Under the pieces are notes generated by a model. The model saw only the letters and a list, made by a program, of their open reading frames with translations, was not told the DNA's origin and made no database searches. From contig NZ_VMDW02000135.1 in the NCBI RefSeq assembly GCF_007644045.2, positions 62,001 to 126,000 on the forward strand: a DNA stretch of 64,000 nucleotides. Reading direction: 5' to 3'. Position numbers and translations under genes: made by a program. Shown in pieces: positions 39,270 through 51,112 of this stretch. Within the stretch, counting starts at the first letter, position 1. Each line of letters starts with the position of its first letter. The stretch is from Vogesella urethralis (lineage in GTDB: Bacteria; Pseudomonadota; Gammaproteobacteria; Burkholderiales; Chromobacteriaceae).

Positions 39270-39995
39270 ATGGCCATTCACCTGATTTCCGACCTGCACC
39301 TGCACCCGGGCGAACCGTGGCTGGGGCAGCTGTTTACCCGTACGCTGGCCGACTGGCGCGGCAATATTGACGCGCTATACATCCTGGGCGACCTGTTCGA
39401 GTACTGGGTAGGCGACGATGACGACGAGCCGTTCACCCGCGACATGCTGGCGCAGATGCGCCACTTTGCCGCGCAAACCCCGCTATACGTGCTGCGCGGC
39501 AACCGCGACTTCCTGCTGGGCGCCGGTTTTGCCGCCGCCAGCGGTGCCACGCTGCTGGACGAACCGCACACGCTGACCATCTGCGGCCAACCTTATGTGC
39601 TGGTGCACGGCGACGGCCAGTGCACCGACGACGCTGCCTACCAGCAGTTTCGTGCCATGGTGCGGCAGCCGGCATGGCAAGCGGCCTTCCTGCAAAAACC
39701 GCTGGCAGAACGCCACGCCATTGCGCAGCAGATCCGCACCATGAGCGAGGCCAAGAAGCAAAGCGATGGCCTGACCGACATTGGCGACGTCAACGACGAC
39801 GCCATCCGCGCCTTGCTGGCCGCCCACCCCGGCGCCACGCTGATCCACGGCCACACCCACCGCCCGGCCAGCCACACGCTGCTGCTAGACGGCGTGCCCC
39901 GCCAGCGCTGGGTGATTGCCGACTGGTACGCCGGCCACGGCGGCTACCTGCGTCTGGACGAACACGGCGTCAGCGCCCACCCGCTCAGCCTGTAA
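39270..39995 (+). CDS. lpxH: UDP-2,3-diacylglucosamine diphosphatase
   Basis: This calcineurin-type enzyme makes lipid X in lipid A synthesis. The 241-residue protein shows D8-x-H10 in ISDLHLHP, GDLFEYWVGDD, LRGNRDFLLG, HGD and GHTHRPA, the full metal-site set. It lies 101 bp after ppiB. In Neisseria and relatives the ppiB-lpxH pairing is common. A 12-mer repeat copy lies inside the gene at 39583. Confidence 0.96.
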   Translation: MAIHLISDLHLHPGEPWLGQLFTRTLADWRGNIDALYILGDLFEYWVGDDDDEPFTRDMLAQMRHFAAQTPLYVLRGNRDFLLGAGFAAASGATLLDEPHTLTICGQPYVLVHGDGQCTDDAAYQQFRAMVRQPAWQAAFLQKPLAERHAIAQQIRTMSEAKKQSDGLTDIGDVNDDAIRALLAAHPGATLIHGHTHRPASHTLLLDGVPRQRWVIADWYAGHGGYLRLDEHGVSAHPLSL

Positions 39996-40297
39996 CGCCC
40001 AGGCCGCAACCTGCGGCCAACCTTGCCTGCCGGGCGCGTCCGGCAGGCGCCTGTCTGCCCCCAGCGGCACTGCCGCCGCTACTGCCTGTTCCCTCTCCAG
40101 CCTCCCGCCGCAGACACCCGCCATCACAGTCAAAAAACCGCCACAAGGGTTATCCCGCAAGGGTTTCCCCGCAAGGGGCAGCCCCAACTGACACCCTGTT
40201 TGCCTGCCGCTACAGTGCACGCCAGACGCGGTAAAACCGGACGGACCCAAGGGTTTATTGCCGGTGCCCGCCACCCGATACAACTAGGAGAGCAAAC
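39996..40297. other. Intergenic region before lldP, with a 12-mer repeat copy
   Basis: GCGGCCAACCTT at 40013-40024 lies 17 bp after the lpxH stop. The remaining 270 bp contain short direct repeats (CGCAAGG, three times, 40144-40180) and the lldP ribosome-binding site AGGAGAGCAAAC. I see no ORF, RNA gene or clear promoter. Confidence 0.6.
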
Positions 40298-41965
<1,668 letters not shown>

Positions 41966-41993
41966 TTCGCCCGTACTGCGCATCACCCATGAC

Positions 41994-42016
41994 ACCCCGG
42001 CCCTGCCGGGGTTTTT
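41994..42016 (+). terminator. Terminator of lldP
   Basis: ACCCCGGC and GCCGGGGT form an 8-bp stem with loop CCT, followed by TTTTC. Confidence 0.9.
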
Positions 42017-42186
42017 CTTTTCCGACGCGGCGGGGCCGGCACTGTTGTTAAGCTAAATCTAAACAGTCAAAGCTGCATTTGCATGCTACATAATCAAATT
42101 GAGTGCCAAGCTTCAGTTTTTCCGATTTTCGTTCGATACTTAAGCGTCTTGTTAATCTTCATTACAAAATCAAAAGGGGGGCACAC

Positions 42187-42651
42187 ATGTCCGTACTGAA
42201 AGAATTCCGCGAATTTGCCATGCGCGGCAACGTGATCGACCTGGCGGTGGGCGTGGTGATTGGCGGCGCCTTCGGCGCCATCGTCAAGTCTCTGGTTGAC
42301 GACGTGATCATGCCGCCCATCGGCTTGCTGATCGGCAATGTCGACTTCGCCAACCTGTTCATCGTGCTGAAGGAAGGCGCCAAGGCGGCCGCCCCGTACG
42401 CGTCCGTTGCTGCCGCCAAGGAAGCCGGCGCCGTGACCCTGAATATCGGCCTGTTCATCAACGCCCTGGTCAGCTTCACCATCGTGGCATTCGCCATCTT
42501 CATGCTGGTCAAAGTCATCAACCGTCTGAAGCGCGAAGAAAAAGTGGCCGAGGCCCCGGCAGAGGTCACCACCAAGGAATGCCGCTACTGTCTGTCCAGT
42601 ATTCCGGTGAAAGCCACCCGCTGCCCGTGCTGCACCTCGCAGCTGGACTAA
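42187..42651 (+). CDS. mscL: Large-conductance mechanosensitive channel with a C-terminal zinc-ribbon-like tail
   Basis: MscL opens under membrane tension to release solutes. The N-terminal 105 residues match the family: [30 protein letters not shown] for the first helix, and [26 protein letters not shown] for the second. Instead of the usual short helical end, the protein finishes with CRYC (132-135) and CPCC (146-149), a likely metal-binding ribbon. I chose the ATG at 42187 (AAAGGGGGG upstream). The tail resembles zinc ribbons of other proteins; its function in MscL is not known to me. Confidence 0.94.
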   Translation: MSVLKEFREFAMRGNVIDLAVGVVIGGAFGAIVKSLVDDVIMPPIGLLIGNVDFANLFIVLKEGAKAAAPYASVAAAKEAGAVTLNIGLFINALVSFTIVAFAIFMLVKVINRLKREEKVAEAPAEVTTKECRYCLSSIPVKATRCPCCTSQLD

Positions 42652-42670
42652 GCGCCACTGCGTGATACGC

Positions 42671-42703
42671 GACAAGGCCGCCCTTTGGGCGGCCTTGTCG
42701 TTT
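42671..42703 (+). terminator. Terminator of mscL
   Basis: GACAAGGCCGCCC and its exact complement form a 13-bp stem with loop TTT, followed by GTTT. It lies between convergent genes. Confidence 0.88.
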
Positions 42704-42714
42704 GGCGGTCCATC

Positions 42715-43650
42715 CTAGCGTGAATACTGCACCGCCGGCAGCAAATCCGCCTGCAAGCCCGCTACCGTTGCCTGCGGTGGAATGGCCGCTCCGGCCACGC
42801 CGCAAGCCGCACTGCCGCTGGCCACGGCGGCGGCCAGATGCTGCGCCGGCGTCGCCTGCGGTGCTTGCCACAGGCTGGCCAGCAAGCCGGCCATGCTGGC
42901 GTCGCCCGCCCCTACCGTATCCACCACCGCCACGGCAGGCGGCGCCAGCTGCCAGGCCGCGTCATCCACATACAACTGCGCGCCGGCGGCACCACGGGTG
43001 TACAGCACCCAGGCCTGCGGGTTCCATTGCCGCAAGGTGGCCAGCGCGGCGGCCTGATCGTCATGGCGGAACAGGCCTATCAAGTCTTCGTCCGATACTT
43101 TCACCACGTCGGCCAACGCCACCATCTGGCGCAGCATGTCGTCGTAGCCGGCGTCCATCGCTACGCGGAAATTGGGGTCATACGCGATGCGTACGCCTGC
43201 GGCTTTCAATTGCCGCGCCTGCGCCAGCAAATGGCCGGCCAACGGAGCGCGCGCCAGGCTGATGCCGCCAAACAGCGCCCAGCGCGCCGCCTGCGGCCAA
43301 CCCGGCGGCAGCTTGGCCGCGTCGAAGTGCAGGTCGGCGCTGCGGTCGCCAACAAAAAAGTATTTCGGCGGCTGCGTGCTGTACACCATCGCCAGCAACG
43401 GCGAGGCCGCCACCTGCTGCAGATAGCGCACATCCAGCCCGGCGTCGCGGCTGGCCGCCAGCAAGGCATCGCCAAAACAGTCGCGGCTGATGGCGCCGGC
43501 AAACGCCGCCGGCAGCCCCCAGCCGGCCAGAATGCGCGCCACGTTCCACGGCGCGCCACCGGGGCGCGACAGCCAGCGCCCGTCGGGCTGGATGATCATG
43601 TCGGTCAAAGCCTCGCCAAAACAGAGCAAGGCTGCTAAGGGCTGTGTCAT
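42715..43650 (-). CDS. PfkB-family sugar kinase, probably fructokinase
   Basis: The 311-residue cytoplasmic kinase has the N-terminal ribokinase motif (RPGGAPWNVARILAGWG) and the C-terminal DTVGAGDASMAG with the catalytic Asp. The sequence pattern is closest to fructokinases of sucrose or mannitol use, but other hexoses are possible. It lies downstream of the porin gene in the same direction, beyond a terminator, next to the alpha-glucoside transport locus, which fits a role in using the imported sugars. Confidence 0.82.
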   Translation of the reverse strand: MTQPLAALLCFGEALTDMIIQPDGRWLSRPGGAPWNVARILAGWGLPAAFAGAISRDCFGDALLAASRDAGLDVRYLQQVAASPLLAMVYSTQPPKYFFVGDRSADLHFDAAKLPPGWPQAARWALFGGISLARAPLAGHLLAQARQLKAAGVRIAYDPNFRVAMDAGYDDMLRQMVALADVVKVSDEDLIGLFRHDDQAAALATLRQWNPQAWVLYTRGAAGAQLYVDDAAWQLAPPAVAVVDTVGAGDASMAGLLASLWQAPQATPAQHLAAAVASGSAACGVAGAAIPPQATVAGLQADLLPAVQYSR

Positions 43651-43663
43651 TGCGTCTCCTGCA

Positions 43664-43692
43664 TGAAAAAAACCTGCCGCAACGCGGCAGGC
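43664..43692 (-). terminator. Terminator of the porin gene
   Basis: CCTGCCGC and GCGGCAGG form a stem with loop of three; seven A residues on the plus strand give a T run on the minus strand. Confidence 0.9.
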
Positions 43693-43740
43693 AAAGACCT
43701 CATCCGGAACCGGCAGCGTGCGCTGCCATGCACAGCAGCA

Positions 43741-44706
43741 TCAGAAGCCGATGTGCACCCCGCCAAACAGGTAATTGTCACGCTGCTTGTTGTTCTTCTT
43801 GTCGGACTTGTACTCGACGAACAGGCTGGTCTGGAAGCGGCTTTCCTTGCCCGACAGATCGTAGTCGGCGCCTAGCAGACTCACCTTGTGCTTGCCGCCA
43901 CTGGCATAGCCATAGTCCTTGGTATTGATATAGCCGGCACGCACGCCCAGGCGCTGCGGCTTGTACTCGGCGTACACGCCCACGCTTTTTTGCGTCGGGC
44001 CTTTCACGTTCTTGGAATTGTTGAACTCGGTCGCCAGCGTCAGGCCGGCAGCCGGCACTACCTTGAATGCCAGCAGCGTGTCCTTCAGCGTACCGCCGGC
44101 AGCCACTTTTTGCTGACCAAACGACAAGCGGGCGCCAAACAAGCCTTGCTCGTAGGTACCGCTGGCAGCCCAGGCGTCGGTGGCGCGCTGCTGGGTGGTG
44201 GTCTTGTCTTCACCCGGCGAGTAGCTGAACGACAGCGCCAGGCCATTCAGGTTCGGCGCTTCGTATTTGAAGGCACCGCGTGCATTGCCCCCGCCGCTGG
44301 CGATGTCGCCGCGGTCCGGGCCCACGTCGTAGGCGTACAGGTTGGCTTTGAAGTAGCCGTCACCGTAGGCATTGATGCCACGGCCCAGTTTCACGGTACC
44401 AAACTCGCCCTGCAGGCCGACAAAAGTATCGCCATTGGCAAAGTGGTCGGTGCCTTTATTATTATCCAGTTTGATGTCGGTATTTACTTGCAGCAGCGCT
44501 TTCAGGCCATTGCCAATATCAGCACTGCCAACCACATTCAATTCGGAACCGCCGTCTTCTACCGCACGGTTACTGATACCGTTTTCTTTTTTGGACGCCA
44601 TACCGACTTCTACCTTGCCGGTAAATTTGATATCGCCATCCAGGGCAAAAGCGTGGCCGGCCATCAGGGTGCCAGCGATCAGCAGGGCAATGTGTTTCTG
44701 GTTCAT
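43741..44706 (-). CDS. Outer-membrane general porin (Gram-negative porin family)
   Basis: The 321-residue protein has a signal peptide ending AFA near residue 21, beta-strand alternation with the porin start LDGDIKFTGKVEVG, LQGEFGTVKLGRGINAYGDGYF in the loop 3 region, and a terminal Phe (GGVHIGF) needed for outer-membrane insertion. It is a trimeric diffusion channel. Its place between a sugar kinase and the alpha-glucoside operon suggests it may admit oligosaccharides, but it is not of the LamB family. The 230-bp upstream region is AT-rich and probably holds its promoter. Confidence 0.9.
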   Translation of the reverse strand: MNQKHIALLIAGTLMAGHAFALDGDIKFTGKVEVGMASKKENGISNRAVEDGGSELNVVGSADIGNGLKALLQVNTDIKLDNNKGTDHFANGDTFVGLQGEFGTVKLGRGINAYGDGYFKANLYAYDVGPDRGDIASGGGNARGAFKYEAPNLNGLALSFSYSPGEDKTTTQQRATDAWAASGTYEQGLFGARLSFGQQKVAAGGTLKDTLLAFKVVPAAGLTLATEFNNSKNVKGPTQKSVGVYAEYKPQRLGVRAGYINTKDYGYASGGKHKVSLLGADYDLSGKESRFQTSLFVEYKSDKKNNKQRDNYLFGGVHIGF

Positions 44707-44883
44707 GCTTGTCTCCGTTTGTGTTTATTTTCCAGCGCGTGCCGGTACAGTTATTTAAAACGGCGGCAAACATGTAGCCAATCAATTACAAAACAAAAGC
44801 GGGCATTTTCAGCAAGCAATTGGTTACCAGCAACAAAACATTATTCACAAATAAAACCCGTCATTAACAATTGAAATAATGCA

Positions 44884-44916
44884 AAAATAAATAAAGGCAC
44901 CTGGCGGTGCCTTTAT
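44884..44916 (-). terminator. Terminator of malK (end of the alpha-glucoside operon)
   Basis: AAAGGCACC and GGTGCCTTT form a 9-bp stem with loop TGGC, with A/T runs on both sides. Confidence 0.92.
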
Positions 44917-44935
44917 TCACCCTACCCCCGGGCTG

Positions 44936-46057
44936 CTAGGCCGCAGCCAGGCTGGCGGCCAACCTGGGCAGCGCTTCGTCGGTGGCGTCGAACACGTGCA
45001 CGCGCTCCGCAGGCAGCGCAAAACGCAGGCTATCGCCGATGGCTGCGCTGGCGCCGGCCAGTTTCACCACCAGCGGCGCCGGCGACAGGTCGGTGTCCAG
45101 GTAGGCGTAGCTGTGCTCGCCCAGGTGCTCCAGGTGGGTGATGCGGCCAAGCAGGCTGCCCTCGCCTACCTGCACGTGTTCTGGGCGCACGCCCAGCGTC
45201 ACCGTACTGCCCGCCAGCTGGCCGGCGGCGTTCACCGCCGCCAGCAAGGTGGCGGTACCCGCCTGGCACTGCAGGCCGTCGCTGCGCGCCATGCTGACCT
45301 CGGCCGGGAAAAAGTTCATCCCCGGCGAGCCGATAAAACCGGCCACAAAGCGGTTCTTCGGGTGGTGGTACAGCTCCAGCGGGTGGCCCACCTGCGCAAT
45401 GCTGGGCACGCCCTCCTGCCCGGCCAGCGGCTTCAGCAGCACGATCTTGTCGGCCAGCGTCATCGCTTCTACCTGGTCGTGCGTCACGTACACCATGCTG
45501 GCGCGGCCCAGCTCGCGGTGCAGGCGGGCGATCTCCACCCGCGTTTTCACGCGCAGCGAAGCGTCCAGGTTGGACAGCGGCTCGTCAAACAGAAACACCT
45601 TGGGCTGGCGCACGATGGCGCGGCCAATCGCCACGCGCTGGCGCTGGCCGCCGGACAGCGCGCCCGGCTTGCGGTCCAGCAAGGCGGTGAGGTGCAGCGA
45701 CTCGGCGGCGCTGCGCACGCGGCGCTCGATCTCGGTCTTACCCAGCTTGAGGTGACGCAGGCCAAAGGCCATGTTGTCGTACACCGTCATGTGCGGGTAC
45801 AGCGCGTAGCTCTGGAACACCATCGCCACGTCGCGCTGCGCCGGCGGCACCTCGTTGACACAGCGGCCGTCGATATACAGCTCGCCGCCGCTGGCGTCGT
45901 CCAGGCCGGCAATCAACCGCAACAGCGTGGATTTGCCGCAGCCGGACGGGCCAATGAACACGCAGAACTCGCCCGGTGCAATGGTGAGGTTGATGTCGGC
46001 CAGGATGGGGTTGCCACCAAAGCGCTTTTGAATGCCCTGCAGTCGGATTTCGCTCAT
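44936..46057 (-). CDS. malK: Sugar ABC transporter ATPase, MalK/UgpC type
   Basis: The 373-residue ATPase has Walker A GPSGCGKST, signature LSGGQRQRVAIGRAI, Walker B VFLFDEPLSNLD and a C-terminal MalK-type regulatory domain (about 235-360) with GVRPEHVQ. It powers the MalEFG-like transporter encoded upstream. It starts 2 bp after the glucosidase gene. The regulatory domain may also accept inducer exclusion signals, as in MalK. Confidence 0.92.
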   Translation of the reverse strand: MSEIRLQGIQKRFGGNPILADINLTIAPGEFCVFIGPSGCGKSTLLRLIAGLDDASGGELYIDGRCVNEVPPAQRDVAMVFQSYALYPHMTVYDNMAFGLRHLKLGKTEIERRVRSAAESLHLTALLDRKPGALSGGQRQRVAIGRAIVRQPKVFLFDEPLSNLDASLRVKTRVEIARLHRELGRASMVYVTHDQVEAMTLADKIVLLKPLAGQEGVPSIAQVGHPLELYHHPKNRFVAGFIGSPGMNFFPAEVSMARSDGLQCQAGTATLLAAVNAAGQLAGSTVTLGVRPEHVQVGEGSLLGRITHLEHLGEHSYAYLDTDLSPAPLVVKLAGASAAIGDSLRFALPAERVHVFDATDEALPRLAASLAAA

Positions 46058-46059
46058 GA

Positions 46060-47676
46060 TCAGCCCTCCACGGCCAGCTGGATGAAGGCAGCCGACATCG
46101 GCGCCAGTTCGATGACTTGTCCGGCAGCCTGGCTACCGTCGCTATGCAACAGTACGCGGGCGCCTGCCGGCAGCGGCAGGTTGGCCGCGGTACTCCCCAG
46201 GTTGAACACGCACTGCAGCTGCTGGCCATCACCGCTGCGGCCAAAGCGCAGCAGGCTGTCGTCGGCTGCGTCCAGCACAAAGTCGCCACCGTGCAAGGCC
46301 GGTTGCTGACGGCGCCAGGCCAGCAAATGCTGCCAGAACGCCAGCGTGCTGCCAGCCTGTGCGGCTTGCTGTGCCACCGCAGCAGCACGGTGCGCCGGCC
46401 ACAACGGCAGCCACGGCTGCGTACTGCCGAAGCCGCCGTCGGCGCTATCGTCCCACGCCATTGGCGTGCGGCAGCCGTCGCGGCCCTTGAACTCGGGCCA
46501 CAGCACCTTGGCGTACGGGTCTTGCAGCTGCTCGTAGCCGATCTCGGCCTCCGGCCAGCCCAGCTCCTCGCCCTGGTAAAGGCACACCGGCCCCGGCAGC
46601 GCCAGCAGCAGCATGGCAAACACACGGGCGCGCGCCGCCTCGCTGCCGCCCAGCGCCGCCCAGCGGCTGACCACGCGGATGTTGTCGTGGTTGGACAACG
46701 CCCAGCACACGGTGGCGTTGCCAGCCTCGGCCACGTACTCCTGCAGCACGCGGTGCAGGTAGCGCGGGTGGCATTCTTCGGTCAGCAGCGTGAACACGTA
46801 GGCCATGTGCAGCAGATCGCTACCGGCGGTGTAGTCGCGCAGCGTCTGGTACTGCAAATCGTCGCCGATCTCGCCCACGGTAATGGCGCCGAATTCGTCG
46901 CACAGGCGGCGCAGGCGGCGGATGAAGGCCAGGTTTTCCGGCTGCGTCTTGTCGTACAGATGGCGCTGGAAGGCGTACGGGTTGCTGCGCGGCACGCCGC
47001 CGGCGTAGCTGCCGGCCGGCTGGGGCGGGTTGTCGCGCAGTTGCGCGTCGTGGGTGTAGAAGTTGACGGTATCCAGCCGGAAGCCGTCCACGCCCAGCTG
47101 CAGCCAGAAGCGCGCCACGTCCAGCACCGCATCCTGCACCGCCGGCTGGTGGAAGTTGAGGTCCGGCTGGCTGGTGAGGAAGTTGTGCAGGTAGTACTGG
47201 CCGCGGCGGGCATCCCACTGCCAGGCGCTGCCACCAAAAATGCTCAGCCAGTTATTGGGCGGCGTGCCGTCGGCGCGCGGGTCGGCCCACACGTACCAGT
47301 CGGCGCGGGCGTTGTCGCGGCTGGCGCGGCTTTCGGCAAACCACGGGTGCTGGTCGGAGGTGTGGCTGAGCACCAGGTCGATCAGCACTTTCAAGCCCAG
47401 CTCATGGGCGCGGCCAACCAGGGCGCGGAAATCGTCCAGCGTGCCGAACATCGGGTCCACATCGCAGTAATCGGACACGTCGTAACCGAAATCGGCCATC
47501 GGCGAGGTAAAAAACGGCGAAATCCAGATAGCGTCGGCGCCCAATTGCGCAATATGTGGCAGACGACGGGTAATACCGGGTAAATCGCCAATACCGTCAC
47601 CATTACTATCTTGATAACTGCGCGGGTAAATCTGGTAAATCACGGTGTTTTGCCACCAGTGTTGATTCTTTTGCAT
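46060..47676 (-). CDS. GH13 alpha-glucosidase
   Basis: The 538-residue cytoplasmic enzyme has the four GH13 motifs: DLVLSHTSD, GFRLDTVNF with the nucleophile Asp, VGEIGDD with the acid Glu, and ALSNHD. The absence of a signal peptide and the QDSNGDGIGDLPGI start place it with oligo-1,6-glucosidases and alpha-glucosidases. It should split maltose or other alpha-glucosides brought in by the adjacent ABC transporter. It lies 167 bp downstream of malG and directly before malK. Confidence 0.92.
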   Translation of the reverse strand: MQKNQHWWQNTVIYQIYPRSYQDSNGDGIGDLPGITRRLPHIAQLGADAIWISPFFTSPMADFGYDVSDYCDVDPMFGTLDDFRALVGRAHELGLKVLIDLVLSHTSDQHPWFAESRASRDNARADWYVWADPRADGTPPNNWLSIFGGSAWQWDARRGQYYLHNFLTSQPDLNFHQPAVQDAVLDVARFWLQLGVDGFRLDTVNFYTHDAQLRDNPPQPAGSYAGGVPRSNPYAFQRHLYDKTQPENLAFIRRLRRLCDEFGAITVGEIGDDLQYQTLRDYTAGSDLLHMAYVFTLLTEECHPRYLHRVLQEYVAEAGNATVCWALSNHDNIRVVSRWAALGGSEAARARVFAMLLLALPGPVCLYQGEELGWPEAEIGYEQLQDPYAKVLWPEFKGRDGCRTPMAWDDSADGGFGSTQPWLPLWPAHRAAAVAQQAAQAGSTLAFWQHLLAWRRQQPALHGGDFVLDAADDSLLRFGRSGDGQQLQCVFNLGSTAANLPLPAGARVLLHSDGSQAAGQVIELAPMSAAFIQLAVEG

Positions 47677-47842
47677 GCTTTTATTCCTTAGCCACGAAAA
47701 TCACGAGGAGCACGAAATAACACCCGCTGTGCCATGAGGCTTTGCATCATGTTATGTCTATCCGGTGGCGGACTATTTCGCGCCGGCGATCAGGCAATAT
47801 TATTTCCCTGGAAATACACAGGCGTTGTATGGCGAAATCACA

Positions 47843-48679
47843 TCAGCCTTTTACCGCACCGGCAGTCAGGCCCGACACGATCTGGCGCTGGAATATCAGC
47901 ACCAGCACAATCAGCGGCACGGTAACAATCACCGAGGCGGCCATGATGTTGCCCCACGGCAGTTCGTAGCTGCTGGCACCGCTGATCAGCGCAATGGCCA
48001 CCGGCACCGTGCGCTGCTCGCCGGACAGCGTGAAGGTGAGCGCAAACAGAAACTCGTTCCACGCCGCGATGAAGGCCAGCAGCGAGGTAGCCGCCACCGC
48101 CGGCCACAGCAGCGGCAGGAAGATGCGGAAGATCACCGTCAGCACGCCGGCGCCGTCCATCAGCGCTGCTTCTTCCAGCTCGCGCGGCAGCTCGCGCATG
48201 AAGGTCACCAGCACCCACACCGTAAACGGCAACGTGAAGATCAGGTCGGACAGCACCAGTGCCCACAGGCTGTCGTACAGGCCCAGCCACGAGATCAGCT
48301 CGAACAGGCCGGACAGGATGGCCACCTGCGGAAACATCGACACGCCCAGGATGGTCATCATCAGCACGCCGCGGCCACGGAACTGCACCCGCCCCAGCGC
48401 GTAGGCCGCCAGCAGCGACACGGTGAGCGATAGCAGCACCACGCCGCCCGCTACCAGCACCGAGTTCAGCAGGTTCTGGCCGAACGGCTGCTCGGCGAAC
48501 ACCGCCACGTAGTTGGCCGCACTCCACACTTTGGGCCAGAAATCGCTGGAGAACAGCGCACTGCCCTGCTTGAACGAGCTGGCCACAGCGTAGGCAAACG
48601 GGTACAGCGAAAACGCCAGCACCAGCGGCAGCAACAGGTAATAGGCCAGGTCGGTGGCCTGCAAACGTTTGGGCAGCAT
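47843..48679 (-). CDS. malG: Sugar ABC transporter permease, MalG type
   Basis: The 278-residue inner-membrane protein has six helices and the EAA loop EEAALMDGAGVLTVIFRIFLPLLWP (about 165-190), typical of MalG-like permeases. It starts 1 bp after malF. With MalF and MalK it forms the transporter. The 165-bp gap to the glucosidase shows nothing I can name. Confidence 0.93.
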   Translation of the reverse strand: MLPKRLQATDLAYYLLLPLVLAFSLYPFAYAVASSFKQGSALFSSDFWPKVWSAANYVAVFAEQPFGQNLLNSVLVAGGVVLLSLTVSLLAAYALGRVQFRGRGVLMMTILGVSMFPQVAILSGLFELISWLGLYDSLWALVLSDLIFTLPFTVWVLVTFMRELPRELEEAALMDGAGVLTVIFRIFLPLLWPAVAATSLLAFIAAWNEFLFALTFTLSGEQRTVPVAIALISGASSYELPWGNIMAASVIVTVPLIVLVLIFQRQIVSGLTAGAVKG

Positions 48680-48680
48680 C

Positions 48681-49619
<939 letters not shown>

Positions 49620-49653
49620 AGGGTTCTCCGCGAGGCAGGCACCGGCTACGGCC

Positions 49654-49665
49654 AAGGTTGGCCGC
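49654..49665. repeat. Copy of the 12-mer (AAGGTTGGCCGC) between malE and malF
   Basis: Exact 12-mer in the short gap, flanked by GGCC so that GGCCAA and TTGGCC face each other across two bases. Confidence 0.8.
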
Positions 49666-49698
49666 AACCGGGCTGCCCCGGTCAGGACAGGCAGGGGC

Positions 49699-50970
49699 TT
49701 ACTTGGCGGCGCTGAAACCTTGCGGTGCCAGGCGCTTCAGCTGGGCGTCCAGCTGCGCCAGCGAGGTCTTGGCGTCGGTCTTGCCGGACAACACGTCGTG
49801 GGTGGCATTCCAGAACTGGTTGCTCACCTGGTTGTAACGGGCAGCCGATACCGAGGACGGGCGGCCCACGGCGCTGGTGAAAGTGTTGTACAGCTCGCCA
49901 AAGAACGGGTTGGCCTTCAGCACGTCCGGGTCGCGGTACAGCGCGGCGATGGTGGGGTTGTAGGAACCGTTGATGGCACGCATTTTCTGCACGCTGCTGC
50001 TGGTGAGGTAGGTCACCAGTTCGGCGGCCAGCTTCTGGTTCTTGGAGTACTTGGACACTGCCAGCTGCCAGCCGCCCAGTGTGGCAGCGTTGCGGCCATC
50101 GGCGCCGCCCTTGGGCAGGGCCACCACGCCGACCTTGCCGTTCACTGCGCTATCCGGCTTTTGTGCCAGCGCCCAGGCGTACGGCCAGTTGCGCATGAAC
50201 ACCGCGTTACCGGCCTGGAACACGCCGCGCGCTTCTTCTTCGCCGTAGTTCAGTACTGCCTTCGGCGTGATGGTGCCCACCCAGCCGGCGGCGGTGGTCA
50301 GCGCCTTCACCGCTTGCGGGTTATTGATGGTGGGTTTGCCGCTGGCGGCGTCGATGATGGTGCCGCCCTTGTAGCTCACCACCCACTCCAGCGCGTCGCA
50401 AGTCAGGCCTTCGTAGGCACGGCCCTGCCACACAAAGCCCCACATCTTGTCGTTGCCGGCTGCGCGCTCGGCGTCCTGGATCTTTTTGGCGCTGGCGGTC
50501 AGCTCTTCCCAGGTCTTGGGTACCGGCTGTTTGTATTTCTCCAGCAAGTCTTTGCGGTAGTACAGCACGCCGGCGTCGGTAAACCACGGCATGGCCAGCA
50601 GTCGGCCGCCAATGGTGTTGTTGCTGACGATGCCGGCGAAGTGCTGCTTCTCGGCACCGTTGGTGTACGGTTTCAGGTCCAGCAGATGGTTGGCCAGGAT
50701 GCCGGGCCACACCACGTCGATCTGGAACACGTCGATCTTGTCGGAGCCGCTACCGAGGATCTGCTGGTACAGCGCCAAGCGCTCGTTGGAATCGTTGGGG
50801 GTGGACACCACTTGCACGTCGTTGCCGGTTTTCTTGCTCCACTCCGCCACCGACTGCTTGCACAGTTCCAGCTCCTGGCCCACGGCACCGCAGGAAATCT
50901 TCAGCGGGGCGGCCTGGGCACCGGCGGCCAGGGTCATCATCACGGCAGCACTGATCAGGCTGTATTTCAT
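49699..50970 (-). CDS. malE: Periplasmic alpha-glucoside/maltose-binding protein
   Basis: The 423-residue protein has a signal peptide ending AQA near residue 19, then a family 1 solute-binding fold (DVQVVSTPNDSNERLALYQQILGSGSDKIDVFQIDVVWPG). It delivers sugar to MalFG. GAGGAG is followed by two adjacent ATGs; I use the second (50970, 7 nt from the site), and the first (50973) is equally possible. It is the first gene of the operon. Trehalose or other alpha-glucosides are possible ligands, judging from similarity to ThuE/AglE-type proteins. Confidence 0.88.
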   Translation of the reverse strand: MKYSLISAAVMMTLAAGAQAAPLKISCGAVGQELELCKQSVAEWSKKTGNDVQVVSTPNDSNERLALYQQILGSGSDKIDVFQIDVVWPGILANHLLDLKPYTNGAEKQHFAGIVSNNTIGGRLLAMPWFTDAGVLYYRKDLLEKYKQPVPKTWEELTASAKKIQDAERAAGNDKMWGFVWQGRAYEGLTCDALEWVVSYKGGTIIDAASGKPTINNPQAVKALTTAAGWVGTITPKAVLNYGEEEARGVFQAGNAVFMRNWPYAWALAQKPDSAVNGKVGVVALPKGGADGRNAATLGGWQLAVSKYSKNQKLAAELVTYLTSSSVQKMRAINGSYNPTIAALYRDPDVLKANPFFGELYNTFTSAVGRPSSVSAARYNQVSNQFWNATHDVLSGKTDAKTSLAQLDAQLKRLAPQGFSAAK

Positions 50971-51112
50971 CATGCGTCTCCTCGTTGTGTTGTTGGCCGC
51001 ACGCCAGCGGCCAAACAGGCCGGCTGCGTGCCGTCGCCCTGCCATGTAAACGCGGAAACGTTAATGCGCAATTTCATCGCCATGCCGATGCCATTAACAA
51101 TTGCAACATCGC

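Noticed and set aside
39996-40297. Riboswitch upstream of lldP
   Set aside because: The region has short CGCAAGG repeats but no fold or conserved box that I can tie to a known riboswitch.
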